From VXRD01 sp965232265 (GTDB lineage: Bacteria > Latescibacterota > UBA2968), in assembly GCA_965232265.1 (NCBI GenBank), contig CBDDPH010000002.1, positions 1,550,001 to 1,614,000 on the forward strand: a DNA stretch of 64,000 nt. The letters are read 5' to 3'. A program made the translations under genes and the position numbers. Of this stretch, positions 1 through 7,982 are shown in pieces. The first letter of the stretch is position 1; the number at the start of each line of letters is the position of its first letter. The notes beneath the pieces are model-generated. The model did no database searches, had not been told where the DNA came from, and was given only the letters and a program-made list of their open reading frames with translations.

Positions 1-720
1 TTCCGATAGTACCTGAACTACTTGGTAGCGCGATTGGTTTGGCGTCTTCAATCCGTCAATCAGGCGATTGATCGCCTCTTGAGCAGATGCAGAAGTTCGC
101 CACGATGGGGCGATGGTGTTGAGCACCCACACCATTACCCGGCGCAGTTCTCTGTCCGCCTGTGGCAGAGCCTCAATCAGGGGTGCCAGAGCCTGTTGAC
201 TTTTTGTGCGGGCGAGGGTCAATGCGGCGACCCACCGCACGTCGCGTGCCCTGTCGGTCAGCGCGGTGGTCAGTGCCTGAATGGATCGGTCGCCACCTGC
301 GGTACCCAGACTTTGAATTGCGCCCAAGCTCAGGGGACCTTCTCGCTCTTGCGCGATCCGCAGCAAGGTTTCCACAGCCTTTTCGCCTCCGATATTGCCC
401 AGAGCTTCGACTGCGCTCAGCCCCACCATGACATTTGGGTCGCGAACAATCGCGATCAGCGAATCCACAGCCTGCCGATCTCCCAATTTGCCCAGGGCTT
501 CGCTTGCGGCCAATCTCACCTGTGCTTCTCGGTCTTTGAGGGTTTGGATGAGAGCGGGAACCGCACGTCGGTCACCTATTTCCCCTATCTGTATCGCTGC
601 GCGGGCGCGCTCCGCAGCATTGGGATGTTCCAAAATTTGTATCCAATCGTCGGCTTTGGAAGCGCAGCCTGCGGTAAGCATGCCCAGAATAATTAGCCAT
701 AAACCGCTTTTAGTGATCAC
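1..720 (-). CDS. HEAT-repeat lipoprotein, 3' end outside window
   Basis: Reading the minus strand from a GTG at 720 gives an uninterrupted frame to base 1 (240 codons). It begins with a hydrophobic segment and the lipobox LTAGC (Cys19), so it should be a lipoprotein. The rest is five to six HEAT/PBS-lyase-like repeats of about 30 residues, with recurring phrases such as AVPALIQTLKDREAQVR and SEALGKLGD. Such repeats are protein-binding scaffolds and no catalytic residues are seen. GTG was chosen because AGGAG lies 6 bases upstream and because it sits just before the lipoprotein signal. The long plus-strand frames here lack any such signal and are shadows. The neighbour at 820 is divergent. Confidence 0.85.
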   Translation of the reverse strand, partial: MITKSGLWLIILGMLTAGCASKADDWIQILEHPNAAERARAAIQIGEIGDRRAVPALIQTLKDREAQVRLAASEALGKLGDRQAVDSLIAIVRDPNVMVGLSAVEALGNIGGEKAVETLLRIAQEREGPLSLGAIQSLGTAGGDRSIQALTTALTDRARDVRWVAALTLARTKSQQALAPLIEALPQADRELRRVMVWVLNTIAPSWRTSASAQEAINRLIDGLKTPNQSRYQVVQVLSE

Positions 721-753
721 TTATGTCTCCTGAAAAAGGCTTTGTGTCTTATG

Positions 754-782
754 TTGACAGCGACTACCCGCTGCGGTATCAT
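754..782 (+). promoter_or_regulatory. Sigma70-type promoter for the propeller lipoprotein
   Basis: TTGACA (754-759), a 17-base spacer and TATCAT (777-782) give a near-consensus promoter whose start would fall about 30 bases before the ATG at 820. It argues against the longer frame opening at 742, which would begin upstream of the -35 box. Confidence 0.6.
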
Positions 783-819
783 TGGGTATTCACACTATTT
801 GTCGATGGGGAATGCGTTC

Positions 820-1812
820 ATGAATCGGTTCTTACAGATTTGGTTGGTCTGTTTCGCGGTCGCCTGTGGTTCGTCCGATAAGAGCCTCCAGCCCGAAGAT
901 ATTCCTGTTTTATCTGAGGGCGATATTTTGCTCACAGATGTCGCCCAGCGCGCACTTTTTCGCATCCATCCCGGTACGGGAGACCGCACCGTTGTCACCG
1001 ACCGCATCGGCGGTGTTCCCCGGCAGATTGCCCGGGATGCCAATGGCGACCTTCTGATGACGCTCTCTGGAAGCGGTCTGCCCATTGTCCTGCGGTTCGA
1101 TGTCCGAACGGGCGATCTTTTTATCGTGTCTTCAGGCGGTAGCCCCGTTGATCCCAATGTCCCGATTATCGGTTCAGGTCCCGCATTTTTGGGACCAGTC
1201 GGCTTGGTGCGAGAACCATCTGGACAACTCATAGTTGGCGATCAGCCATCTGCTACCATTTTTCGCGTTGACCCCAATAGTGGCGATCGCGCGGTTGTCT
1301 CTGGTCCTGGCCGGGGCGATGGCCCCCCCTTTACTGGTCGTATCAAGCAGTTTGCCCTGGATGCCGATGGCAATCTCCTATTGGTGGTCGGTTCAGTTTC
1401 GCAGGGGGGCGAGGGACGTATTTTCCGCATTGATCCCAATAGTGGAGACCGCGCGGTTGTCTCTGGTCCAGAAATGGGTGAGGGACCCCGATTGATGGAT
1501 CCAGAAGGGATTGTTCTGAGCACCCTTAACACCATTTTTGTCACGGATATCGGTCAGGCCGCTGTTATCCGAGTTGATCCTCTCAGTGGTGACCGCACCA
1601 TCATTTCAAGCCCTTTTATGGGCGAGGGTGAATTGCCCGATATTCCCTCTGGCCTCGCTTTTAATACGCTCGATCAACTCCTGGTAGCAGATCGCACCGT
1701 TATCTACCGCGTGGATATCGATACTGGCGATCGCACGGTTATTTCGGCACCGATTATTGGTCAGGGCGAACCTTTTCTCGTGGCGGATGATATTTTTGTG
1801 ATTAAGAATTGA
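820..1812 (+). CDS. Six-blade beta-propeller lipoprotein
   Basis: A 330-residue protein beginning MNRFLQIW with a short hydrophobic segment ending AVAC (Cys16), so probably a lipoprotein. It carries six recurring phrases of the form (V/I)DPxSGDRxVVSxP, spaced about 45 residues apart. This count fits a six-bladed NHL/streptogramin-lyase-like beta-propeller. No catalytic role can be assigned; propellers of this type bind ligands or act as lyases or hydrolases. Two repeats are nearly identical in DNA (around 1270-1310 and 1432-1472), suggesting recent unit duplication. The frame is open back to 742, but the promoter at 754-782 and the signal sequence support 820. It converges on the next gene with only one base between stops. 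Confidence 0.75.
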   Translation: MNRFLQIWLVCFAVACGSSDKSLQPEDIPVLSEGDILLTDVAQRALFRIHPGTGDRTVVTDRIGGVPRQIARDANGDLLMTLSGSGLPIVLRFDVRTGDLFIVSSGGSPVDPNVPIIGSGPAFLGPVGLVREPSGQLIVGDQPSATIFRVDPNSGDRAVVSGPGRGDGPPFTGRIKQFALDADGNLLLVVGSVSQGGEGRIFRIDPNSGDRAVVSGPEMGEGPRLMDPEGIVLSTLNTIFVTDIGQAAVIRVDPLSGDRTIISSPFMGEGELPDIPSGLAFNTLDQLLVADRTVIYRVDIDTGDRTVISAPIIGQGEPFLVADDIFVIKN

Positions 1813-1813
1813 T

Positions 1814-3364
1814 TTATCTGACCTTTTTGTTTTGAATCATTTGCAGACCCTGTCGTGCGTCCGGATGGGTTGGGTCAATTTGAACCGCACGTTCGAAATA
1901 CACCTGTGCCGAGTCTGCGCGGCCCTGATTGAGCAATAGTGTTCCCAACCTCACATGGCCGTCGTAGAACCGGGGCGACAGCTCGATTGAGCGGCGAAAT
2001 GCCGCTTCTGCACCTGTCGTATCTCGGAATCTTTCCAGGGCCATTCCCAGGTCGTAATGCGCTGTGAAAAGCGTGGGTTCCAGGTCGAGGGCTTTTCGGA
2101 ATTGGGCAATGGCAAGGCCGAGGAATCCCCGCCGGTCCAGGGCATATCCGATTTGCAAATAGGCTTCTACGTCTCCGGGAGCCAGCGCGTCGGCTGCTGC
2201 TTGCTCCCGTGCGGCCAGGTCCATTCGACCATTTCCCGCATGCCGAGCCGCACGCTCCAGGTGCATCATATAGACTTCGCACTGCCGGCTCAATGCCACT
2301 CCCGAGCGATAAACGCCCAATCCGATGCCCACAAATAATGCGACCACGCCGATGCGGAAAAGCCATTGCCTGCCCCACCAGGCGCGGCCCTGCAGGAATA
2401 AGACCGCGGCGACCGGTGATGTGACAAAACCTGTACCGAATCCCTCAGCTACCCAGGCGACAACCGCAGAGGCCAGAATCCATGGCATGGATACTTTTGG
2501 CAATGCCATGAGACACAGCAGGGCGAGGGGAATCAGCGAAATTAGCAGATCTGGTCGTCCGCCAATGCCCACCTGCGCTGCGATCATCACCGCTGTGAAC
2601 AGGCATAAGCACACCCACATCAATCCGTGCCGCGACCTGTGCCTGCTTTCGGTTGTTTCCACAGTTGTTGAGGCTATACCGGTCAGTGCCAGAACGCCCA
2701 GGGTCAGGATGCTTATCCAGTGCCAGAGTACAAAAGGCTGTGTGGGTACTGCGCGTGAAATCGGATCGGAAAACAGGTGTAAAAACAGGTGTAAAAGAAA
2801 TATGCCCCACAGCGCGTGCGCCCAGACTCTGCGCCGATAGGGCGTACAGAATGCCAGAAAATAGGGGATAAAGAACTCGAACCCCACCGCAAACCATTCC
2901 GCTATCCCCACAGTTGGTACACCGACAAAAAAACGGTTGTGCGTCGGTATGCTCCACACCCACCAGCCCGCGGCCGCCGCTCCGCCTTCTACCCCATATC
3001 CCACGGCTGCCATTCCCACGCAAGTCATCCCCACCGTGGCCATCAAATCGCCTTTAAGCGCGGGTATCCGCGCCAGCACCCGCTCAGCCAGCCACCAGCT
3101 CACATAGAGGGCAAAAATCCATCCGATTACCGCCTGTAAAGATGCTGAAAATATCTGCACCACCGGCTGCGTGAATACATAGGGCATTACGCCGCCCTGC
3201 GATTCGACTGTGATCCAGTGAATCACATTTCCCCGCACGACGCCAAATAGAAACGCCGAGATGAAAAAACTCAGCGCAATGCGGCGGCCCCGATGGGACC
3301 AGGCGTGCCACAGCAGCAGGGCTATTGCCACAGCAGAGGGCACAAAAAGCAGAAGCGTTTTCAT
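1814..3364 (-). CDS. Polytopic membrane protein with C-terminal TPR domain
   Basis: A 516-residue protein. About the first 370 residues form many hydrophobic segments (roughly ten to twelve helices). After residue about 390 there are three to four TPR units (for example AIAQFRKALDLEPTLFTAHY and AEAAFRRSIELSPRFYDGH). Start at 3364 (MKTLLLF), preceded by GAGAGGAG and 13 bases after the stop of the desaturase; the frame remains open upstream but would overlap that gene. The membrane part contains Trp/Phe-rich stretches faintly like carotenoid-biosynthesis membrane proteins (DUF422/CruF), but I am not sure of this. As the last gene of the GWxTD-UbiA-desaturase operon it may act in the same lipid pathway; the TPR part would recruit partners. 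Confidence 0.75.
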   Translation of the reverse strand: MKTLLLFVPSAVAIALLLWHAWSHRGRRIALSFFISAFLFGVVRGNVIHWITVESQGGVMPYVFTQPVVQIFSASLQAVIGWIFALYVSWWLAERVLARIPALKGDLMATVGMTCVGMAAVGYGVEGGAAAAGWWVWSIPTHNRFFVGVPTVGIAEWFAVGFEFFIPYFLAFCTPYRRRVWAHALWGIFLLHLFLHLFSDPISRAVPTQPFVLWHWISILTLGVLALTGIASTTVETTESRHRSRHGLMWVCLCLFTAVMIAAQVGIGGRPDLLISLIPLALLCLMALPKVSMPWILASAVVAWVAEGFGTGFVTSPVAAVLFLQGRAWWGRQWLFRIGVVALFVGIGLGVYRSGVALSRQCEVYMMHLERAARHAGNGRMDLAAREQAAADALAPGDVEAYLQIGYALDRRGFLGLAIAQFRKALDLEPTLFTAHYDLGMALERFRDTTGAEAAFRRSIELSPRFYDGHVRLGTLLLNQGRADSAQVYFERAVQIDPTHPDARQGLQMIQNKKVR

Positions 3365-3377
3365 GGCTCCTCTCGCT

Positions 3378-4334
3378 TTATATGAGGATGTCTGACTGCG
3401 TATGGGGTGCGTGGTTTTTGATAAACCAGAGATAGAGCACCTGACTGTAGGAAAAAAATACCATCTGTTTCCGCTGGAAAAAGGGTTCCAGTTCTTTTTG
3501 CAATTTCCGCAGGTTGTAGAATGGCACGCCGGGGAAATAGTGGTGTTCCAGGTGATATGTCGAAAACAGATAGAGAAAATTCCATATCCAATTGGATCGC
3601 ATGAGGGTTGTCCAGTTGGCAATTTCGTCTGGATTTATGACATAGTGCTGTCCCAACCGGTTGACTGTAAAAGCAATGGGAAAGATAAAAAATACCGGAA
3701 AAAGATGCGCTTTGAAAGCAAACCACGGGTCCAGCGTCCAGAACCACGTCAGGATTCCCAGGTGCAGGACGATGCCCACTATGCGTTCTCGTTTGATCTG
3801 GCGGCAGAGTTGCTCTGGATAGCTTTTGAAGGTTTCGGCTACTGCCCGAAAATAAATGGGGAATAGCATTGGCGTGCAGTAAAGCAGCTTGAACCACGGC
3901 GAATTGATGCGGGGTGACAGGTGCGCGCGTTTGGGGTCGGCGTGTGTCGAACCCAGGTGGTCGTGATGGTCCAGATGCCACCGCTTGAACTGCGAAAATG
4001 CCAGTCCTGAAATCCACCCGTACACAAGTCCGAGAAGGTCGTTGAGCCGGGGCTTCTTGCGGAAAATGCACCGATGTACGGATTCGTGTAGCAAAACGGA
4101 GAAGCTGAAAATCGCGAATCCCAATAGTACGCTTGCGGGAAACCAGGCCCAGAATGAATCGACATAATAAATCCAGATGGGCAGCCCGACCAGCAGTGCT
4201 GTCTGCCGCGAGGCGATCCAAAAGTGTCGCCAGGGTTGCCGCCGGTGCAAGTCTGTCAGCCGTTCCTCCGGTATTGCCGACCGCAGTTCCCGATTTAAGT
4301 CTCGCGCATGGTCGTGATACGTCGGTTCCGCCAT
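3378..4334 (-). CDS. Membrane fatty-acid-desaturase-family protein
   Basis: A 318-residue integral membrane di-iron enzyme of the fatty acid desaturase superfamily (PF00487). All three histidine boxes are visible: HESVH near residue 95, HLDHH near 130, and HLEHH near 255. Hydrophobic segments lie between them. Superfamily members desaturate, hydroxylate or ketolate acyl chains or carotenoids; the substrate cannot be read from sequence. The start at 4334 (MAEPTYHD) has GGAGG upstream and follows the UbiA stop by 14 bases. The longer frame from 4418 begins with an improbable Cys-Val repeat inside the UbiA coding region. The adjacent prenyltransferase makes an isoprenoid lipid or carotenoid substrate plausible. 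Confidence 0.85.
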   Translation of the reverse strand: MAEPTYHDHARDLNRELRSAIPEERLTDLHRRQPWRHFWIASRQTALLVGLPIWIYYVDSFWAWFPASVLLGFAIFSFSVLLHESVHRCIFRKKPRLNDLLGLVYGWISGLAFSQFKRWHLDHHDHLGSTHADPKRAHLSPRINSPWFKLLYCTPMLFPIYFRAVAETFKSYPEQLCRQIKRERIVGIVLHLGILTWFWTLDPWFAFKAHLFPVFFIFPIAFTVNRLGQHYVINPDEIANWTTLMRSNWIWNFLYLFSTYHLEHHYFPGVPFYNLRKLQKELEPFFQRKQMVFFSYSQVLYLWFIKNHAPHTQSDILI

Positions 4335-4348
4335 TGCAAACCTCCGCG

Positions 4349-5230
4349 TTAGCCGATTGCAAACACACACACAAACCCCACATGTCCCGCCATCAATAGC
4401 AAATACATGTGTTTCCACGAAATGTGATTGGATTCAAATGTCAATGCCTCGGGACGCTTCAACATCAACCAGCCGACATACCCACCCCAAAGTGCCAGAG
4501 AGCCAAGCCACTGCGCGCTCAACGGCACCCATTCCCACATTGCGCCAATGGGAATGAGCGCGAAAGGCAATACCAGAAAAGGCAGTATCAGCCAGGCGGC
4601 TCGCCGAGGTCCCAATAGTACGGGTAGTGTCTGCATGCCAAAGGCGCGGTCTCCTTCCACATCTACGAAATCTTTGGTGTTGCTGGCGCCAAACACGTAG
4701 AGGCCGAATATCAGGCCCACAAACCAGGGTGCCGGATGCCATATAGGCTCCACAGCAGCCCAGCCGCCCACGGGTAGCAAACACCCCCGTCCAAATCCCA
4801 GTGCCAGGCTCGAAGAGAGTGCGTGCCGTTTCAGCCGCAAGGGCGGTGCTGAATAGGCCAGTGTGAGCAATGCGCCCACCGCGAAGATGCCCAGTAGCCG
4901 GGGATGTACCAGATAGGCGAGACCGAGGGCGATAATATAGCACGCGGTTCCCAGCAGTGCTGCCCCCCGCATGGATACGCTCCCCGAGGGCAAGGGGCGG
5001 GTGGGTTTGTTGATTCGATCAATTTCCAGGTCGCAGCACTGGTTGATGATGTTCGATCCCGCATTCAGGATTGTAACAGATAGTGTGCCTATCAGGCCTG
5101 CTGTTGGGATCTCTCCACCGGTAGCCATTGCCGATCCCGCGAGAAATCCCACGGCAGGTGCCAGTAGTGTGAATGGGCGCGCGAGTACCACAAAGTCGCG
5201 GAATCCATTTTGTTCCATAGAATTGCTCAT
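4349..5230 (-). CDS. UbiA-family prenyltransferase
   Basis: A 293-residue membrane prenyltransferase. The first Asp-rich motif is NQCCDLEIDRINKPTRPLPSG-like (NxxxDxxxD, residues about 63-85) and the second is DVEGDRAFG (DxxxD, about 190). Both bind the Mg-diphosphate of a prenyl donor. The aromatic or alcohol acceptor is unknown; the pattern NxxxDxxxDRxNKPxRPLPSG is shared by digeranylgeranylglyceryl phosphate synthases, chlorophyll synthases and quinone prenyltransferases. Its ATG overlaps the stop of the upstream GWxTD gene (ATGA at 5227-5230), indicating translational coupling. A second in-frame ATG at 5218 is possible. The desaturase follows closely. Confidence 0.88.
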   Translation of the reverse strand: MSNSMEQNGFRDFVVLARPFTLLAPAVGFLAGSAMATGGEIPTAGLIGTLSVTILNAGSNIINQCCDLEIDRINKPTRPLPSGSVSMRGAALLGTACYIIALGLAYLVHPRLLGIFAVGALLTLAYSAPPLRLKRHALSSSLALGFGRGCLLPVGGWAAVEPIWHPAPWFVGLIFGLYVFGASNTKDFVDVEGDRAFGMQTLPVLLGPRRAAWLILPFLVLPFALIPIGAMWEWVPLSAQWLGSLALWGGYVGWLMLKRPEALTFESNHISWKHMYLLLMAGHVGFVCVFAIG

Positions 5231-7644
5231 TCGCTTTGGGCCTTTGCTTCCACCACGTAAAAACGGGCTGTTTTGTGTACTTCAATGTCGCGGTTGAGAT
5301 CTTTTACGGCGACGACTACCTCGTGTTGACCGGGCGCGATATCTCCCAAATCCAGTTCTACAAAATTTTCGCTTTTCGTTTGTGTGCCGGTCTGCTCGTA
5401 TCGAATCGTCACTTCTTCTCTGTTGCCGCCCGATAGCATTTGGCCCAGACCCGACAGCGCGCGGATCAACAGCGGCGTATGGTTGGCGTCTCGCACTGTA
5501 TAGGCGACTTCGTAGCGCGTTTGTCCAAACGAGTCGCGCAGCAAATTGTAGATTTCAAAATAAATAAACAGCGATGTTTCCTGGTAAAATATCCGACCTG
5601 GTGAGGGATCGACCCGGAAGCCCGATCTCACAAACTGTCCCGTGATTCCCGAATCTACCTGAGTCACTGCGCGGGCTACTTGGATGCCGCTGACCATCAG
5701 TGTATCCCGGTTGTATGAATCTACCGGCATAGCTTTTTGATAAACGCCCATCAAATCCGCTTCTGGTCGCCAGACTTGAACGGCGAGCGTATAATCGCCT
5801 GGCGGTACGTCCATCGGAAATTCTTCTACAATTACCGAATTGCTGCCCCGCGATGCCCTGACTGCAACATCGCCCTGTACGCGATAGACCTGTCCAGAGC
5901 GTTCGTTGATCAGGGCTACCCGCCGCTGTACCCGCGCGGTATCGCCAGCACCCTGTACATAGAGGTTGCGGGTGGGTACTCCCATAAGTACCCGAATTTC
6001 TGTATTGTCGTCTGTTCCCTTGAAATCCACTGTGTCAAAATGAAAATCCAGAGGTTCGTAATAACTGATGTTATAGACCTCGGGTATATCCCGGGTGATG
6101 CGGGGCATAAAGGTGGCTGGCGAATATTCCGAGAACAGTCGCGATATCCGCAGTGTCTGGTCGTGCCCAAAACGTTCCAGGCGGTTTCGGTCTTCTGTGG
6201 TCAGAACGGGCGGCGGCGCGTAATCGTAACGCCCGGAGGTAAATTCGTCGGTAAATACCACTTCGATCCCTCCGCCGATGCGGGTGTAAAACCACACTTC
6301 CCATTTTACGGTCATCCCGGCAATGCCCGTTGTAACGGGTTTGTATCCGTAAAATCCCAGAGTGTCTTCAGCCGCCATGCCCGCACGGGCTTGCATGGAG
6401 CCTTCAAAGGGCATGCGGGGCAGGTCGTCCAGTTCGGGGTTGTCTTCGTCGATGATGTTTATAAATCGTTCTGTTTTCACTGGATAGACAGGTCCCAGAA
6501 ATGTGTGGTGTACACCATCGGGACCGTAGAGCCGGCGGGCGAGTTCTGTCTGGATGATTCCGACAGATTGGGGTACGTTGAGATTTAATGAGCGGGAAGT
6601 GGAGCGGTGGTCTGGTTCTCCGTAGCGGATATAGACTTCTCCGCGCCGATCATAGGGAAATTGCTTTCGCCCGTAGTGTTCCCGCGCATAGAGCACCCGC
6701 CGATAGTGTTCGCACCAGCGCATCAGTCCGCCACTGGCTTTCAAGGGGTCTTTTCTCAGCCAGAATCGCCGCAAAAAATCTCTCCGACGCTCTGGTGGGG
6801 TCTGCCGATAGGTCTCCACTTCTCTGGGCGTAGCTACAATCGAGATATCCCAGTAGAGTCCTCCCTCCTCCTCAGATAGCGTGGAGATATATTCTTCAAA
6901 AGCGATCAGCGCGTCTTCAAAATTGCCCCGCTCCATGAGTATTTGTCCCAGGATCGCATAGCCCCTCGGGTCTTCCAGCCTGCCCAGCAGGCGTTCGGCT
7001 TCTGCCTTTTTGCCCGATTCGGCCAGGCTGCGGATAAACAGGTAAGCCGCTTCCTGATCTTTGGGCTGGCGCTTGAGGTACTGGTCGTAATAAAAAACTG
7101 CCACCTGATCCAATTTGTCGTCCTGGTAGAGCTGGCCCAGTAGCAAATATCCCGGCGCGTATTCGGGATCGATCTGGATCGCCCGTCCCGCCGCTTTTAC
7201 GGCATTGCCTGTTTCCGATATTCGGTAGAGGCGGGCGAGATGGTAATACATTTTTGCCTGGGTCGAATCCAGTGTTACGGCTCTTTGCAAATGGGGGCGG
7301 GCACCCCGCCAGTCGTTTTTCAGATCCAGATAAGCCAGACCCAGACCCAGGTGCGCCTCTACCCATCCCGAATCGGCCTGCACTGCTTTGCGAAATGCTT
7401 TGATCGCGTCGTCGGCCTGTTTAGATTGCAGATGAAGCTGTCCGATCATGGTCAACACCCGCGCAGGCTGGGGTTGTTGCCCGGCGATTTTTTCCAGGTC
7501 GTCAATGGCCTGTTTTACACTGTCTTTGTGCGAGACTTGCAAGGCTCGAGCGTAAATCGACTCGGCGTCCTGGGCGTGTACTGTTCCGGTTCCGCACAGT
7601 CCGATAAAAAGGCCAAGCGCAAGATAGAAGTGATAATTTTTCAT
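5227..7644 (-). CDS. GWxTD-domain protein with N-terminal TPRs (paralogue 1)
   Basis: An 805-residue exported protein: signal peptide (MKNYHFYLALGLFIGL, cleavage after VHAQ), TPR units over residues about 25-260, then the GWxTD-type domain around residues 290-420 (phrases FLRRFWLRKDP, EHYRRVLYAREHYG, RRGEVYIRYGEPD), and a C-terminal beta-rich half with a conserved ending (VAVKDLNRDIEVHKTARFYV). The biochemical role of this family is not known. The usual G-W at the signature is replaced by FPYDRRGE. Start at 7644 matches the signal peptide; the frame open to 7755 runs into a palindromic element. No good Shine-Dalgarno is seen. First gene of the operon with UbiA. Confidence 0.85.
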   Translation of the reverse strand: MKNYHFYLALGLFIGLCGTGTVHAQDAESIYARALQVSHKDSVKQAIDDLEKIAGQQPQPARVLTMIGQLHLQSKQADDAIKAFRKAVQADSGWVEAHLGLGLAYLDLKNDWRGARPHLQRAVTLDSTQAKMYYHLARLYRISETGNAVKAAGRAIQIDPEYAPGYLLLGQLYQDDKLDQVAVFYYDQYLKRQPKDQEAAYLFIRSLAESGKKAEAERLLGRLEDPRGYAILGQILMERGNFEDALIAFEEYISTLSEEEGGLYWDISIVATPREVETYRQTPPERRRDFLRRFWLRKDPLKASGGLMRWCEHYRRVLYAREHYGRKQFPYDRRGEVYIRYGEPDHRSTSRSLNLNVPQSVGIIQTELARRLYGPDGVHHTFLGPVYPVKTERFINIIDEDNPELDDLPRMPFEGSMQARAGMAAEDTLGFYGYKPVTTGIAGMTVKWEVWFYTRIGGGIEVVFTDEFTSGRYDYAPPPVLTTEDRNRLERFGHDQTLRISRLFSEYSPATFMPRITRDIPEVYNISYYEPLDFHFDTVDFKGTDDNTEIRVLMGVPTRNLYVQGAGDTARVQRRVALINERSGQVYRVQGDVAVRASRGSNSVIVEEFPMDVPPGDYTLAVQVWRPEADLMGVYQKAMPVDSYNRDTLMVSGIQVARAVTQVDSGITGQFVRSGFRVDPSPGRIFYQETSLFIYFEIYNLLRDSFGQTRYEVAYTVRDANHTPLLIRALSGLGQMLSGGNREEVTIRYEQTGTQTKSENFVELDLGDIAPGQHEVVVAVKDLNRDIEVHKTARFYVVEAKAQSE

Positions 7645-7705
7645 TGTGTTGTGTTCACAAGAGATGTGATCCTTCGCAAAGGTGTAACGCCAATAAAGAG
7701 TAGGA

Positions 7706-7714
7706 ATTATAGCA
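7706..7714 (-). promoter_or_regulatory. Extended -10 promoter for the GWxTD/UbiA operon
   Basis: On the minus strand TGCTATAAT forms a perfect -10 hexamer with an extended TGn element; no good -35 box is seen at the right distance. It would give a leader of about 55 bases to the ATG at 7644. Confidence 0.45.
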
Positions 7715-7738
7715 CAATAACAAGCAAAACCCTTCTGG

Positions 7739-7810
7739 ATTGCGGCTAACACCATGCCGCAATGACGGATGCTATTCCCGTTGTCACGCCTGCATGCCTT
7801 AAGCAGGCGT
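7739..7810. repeat. Two consecutive palindromes, REP-like element
   Basis: ATTGCGGC (7739-7746) pairs with GCCGCAAT (7756-7763) across a 9-base loop. ACGCCTGC (7786-7793) pairs with GCAGGCGT (7803-7810), again with a 9-base loop. Neither hairpin is followed by a T-run, so they do not look like terminators. The form resembles dispersed REP-type palindromes, but no second full copy was found in the window. Confidence 0.5.
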
Positions 7811-7982
7811 CCAGAATGGGGGAGGGGCTTTTAACTCTTTATTCACATGTGTAATTAGAGTATAACAAAAAACCAAAATGGAATCGCTGTTTTTTCGCGC
7901 TGGTCTCTCTTCAGGTAAGGCTGCAATTGCATTTTTTTCATTCACGCCTTAGATTGTGGATCGAACTATTCAGGAGCTTTTC

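Larger units (their letters stand above)
7645..7982. other. Divergent intergenic region, 338 bases
   Basis: Separates the minus-strand GWxTD operon from the plus-strand TPR/UnbV operon. It holds the extended -10 promoter near 7706, the double palindrome at 7739-7810, and AT-rich sequence from 7820 to 7960 with a possible plus-strand -10 (TATAAC near 7860) but no convincing -35. No further gene seen. Confidence 0.7.

Noticed and set aside
22..733. Long plus-strand frames over the first 730 bases
   Set aside because: The minus strand encodes HEAT repeats with a lipoprotein signal and ribosome site; the plus frames show no domain or start signal.
3364..3622. N-terminal extension of the membrane-TPR protein to 3622
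   Set aside because: It would overlap the desaturase gene by some 240 bases; MKTLLLF at 3364 has GAGAGGAG upstream and begins a membrane helix.
4335..4418. Extension of the desaturase to 4418 with a CVCVC stretch
   Set aside because: It lies inside the UbiA gene; the Cys-Val run comes from a CA-repeat on the plus strand.
5737..6588. 283-codon plus-strand frame inside the GWxTD gene
   Set aside because: Shadow of paralogue 1; no ribosome site, domain or composition to support it.
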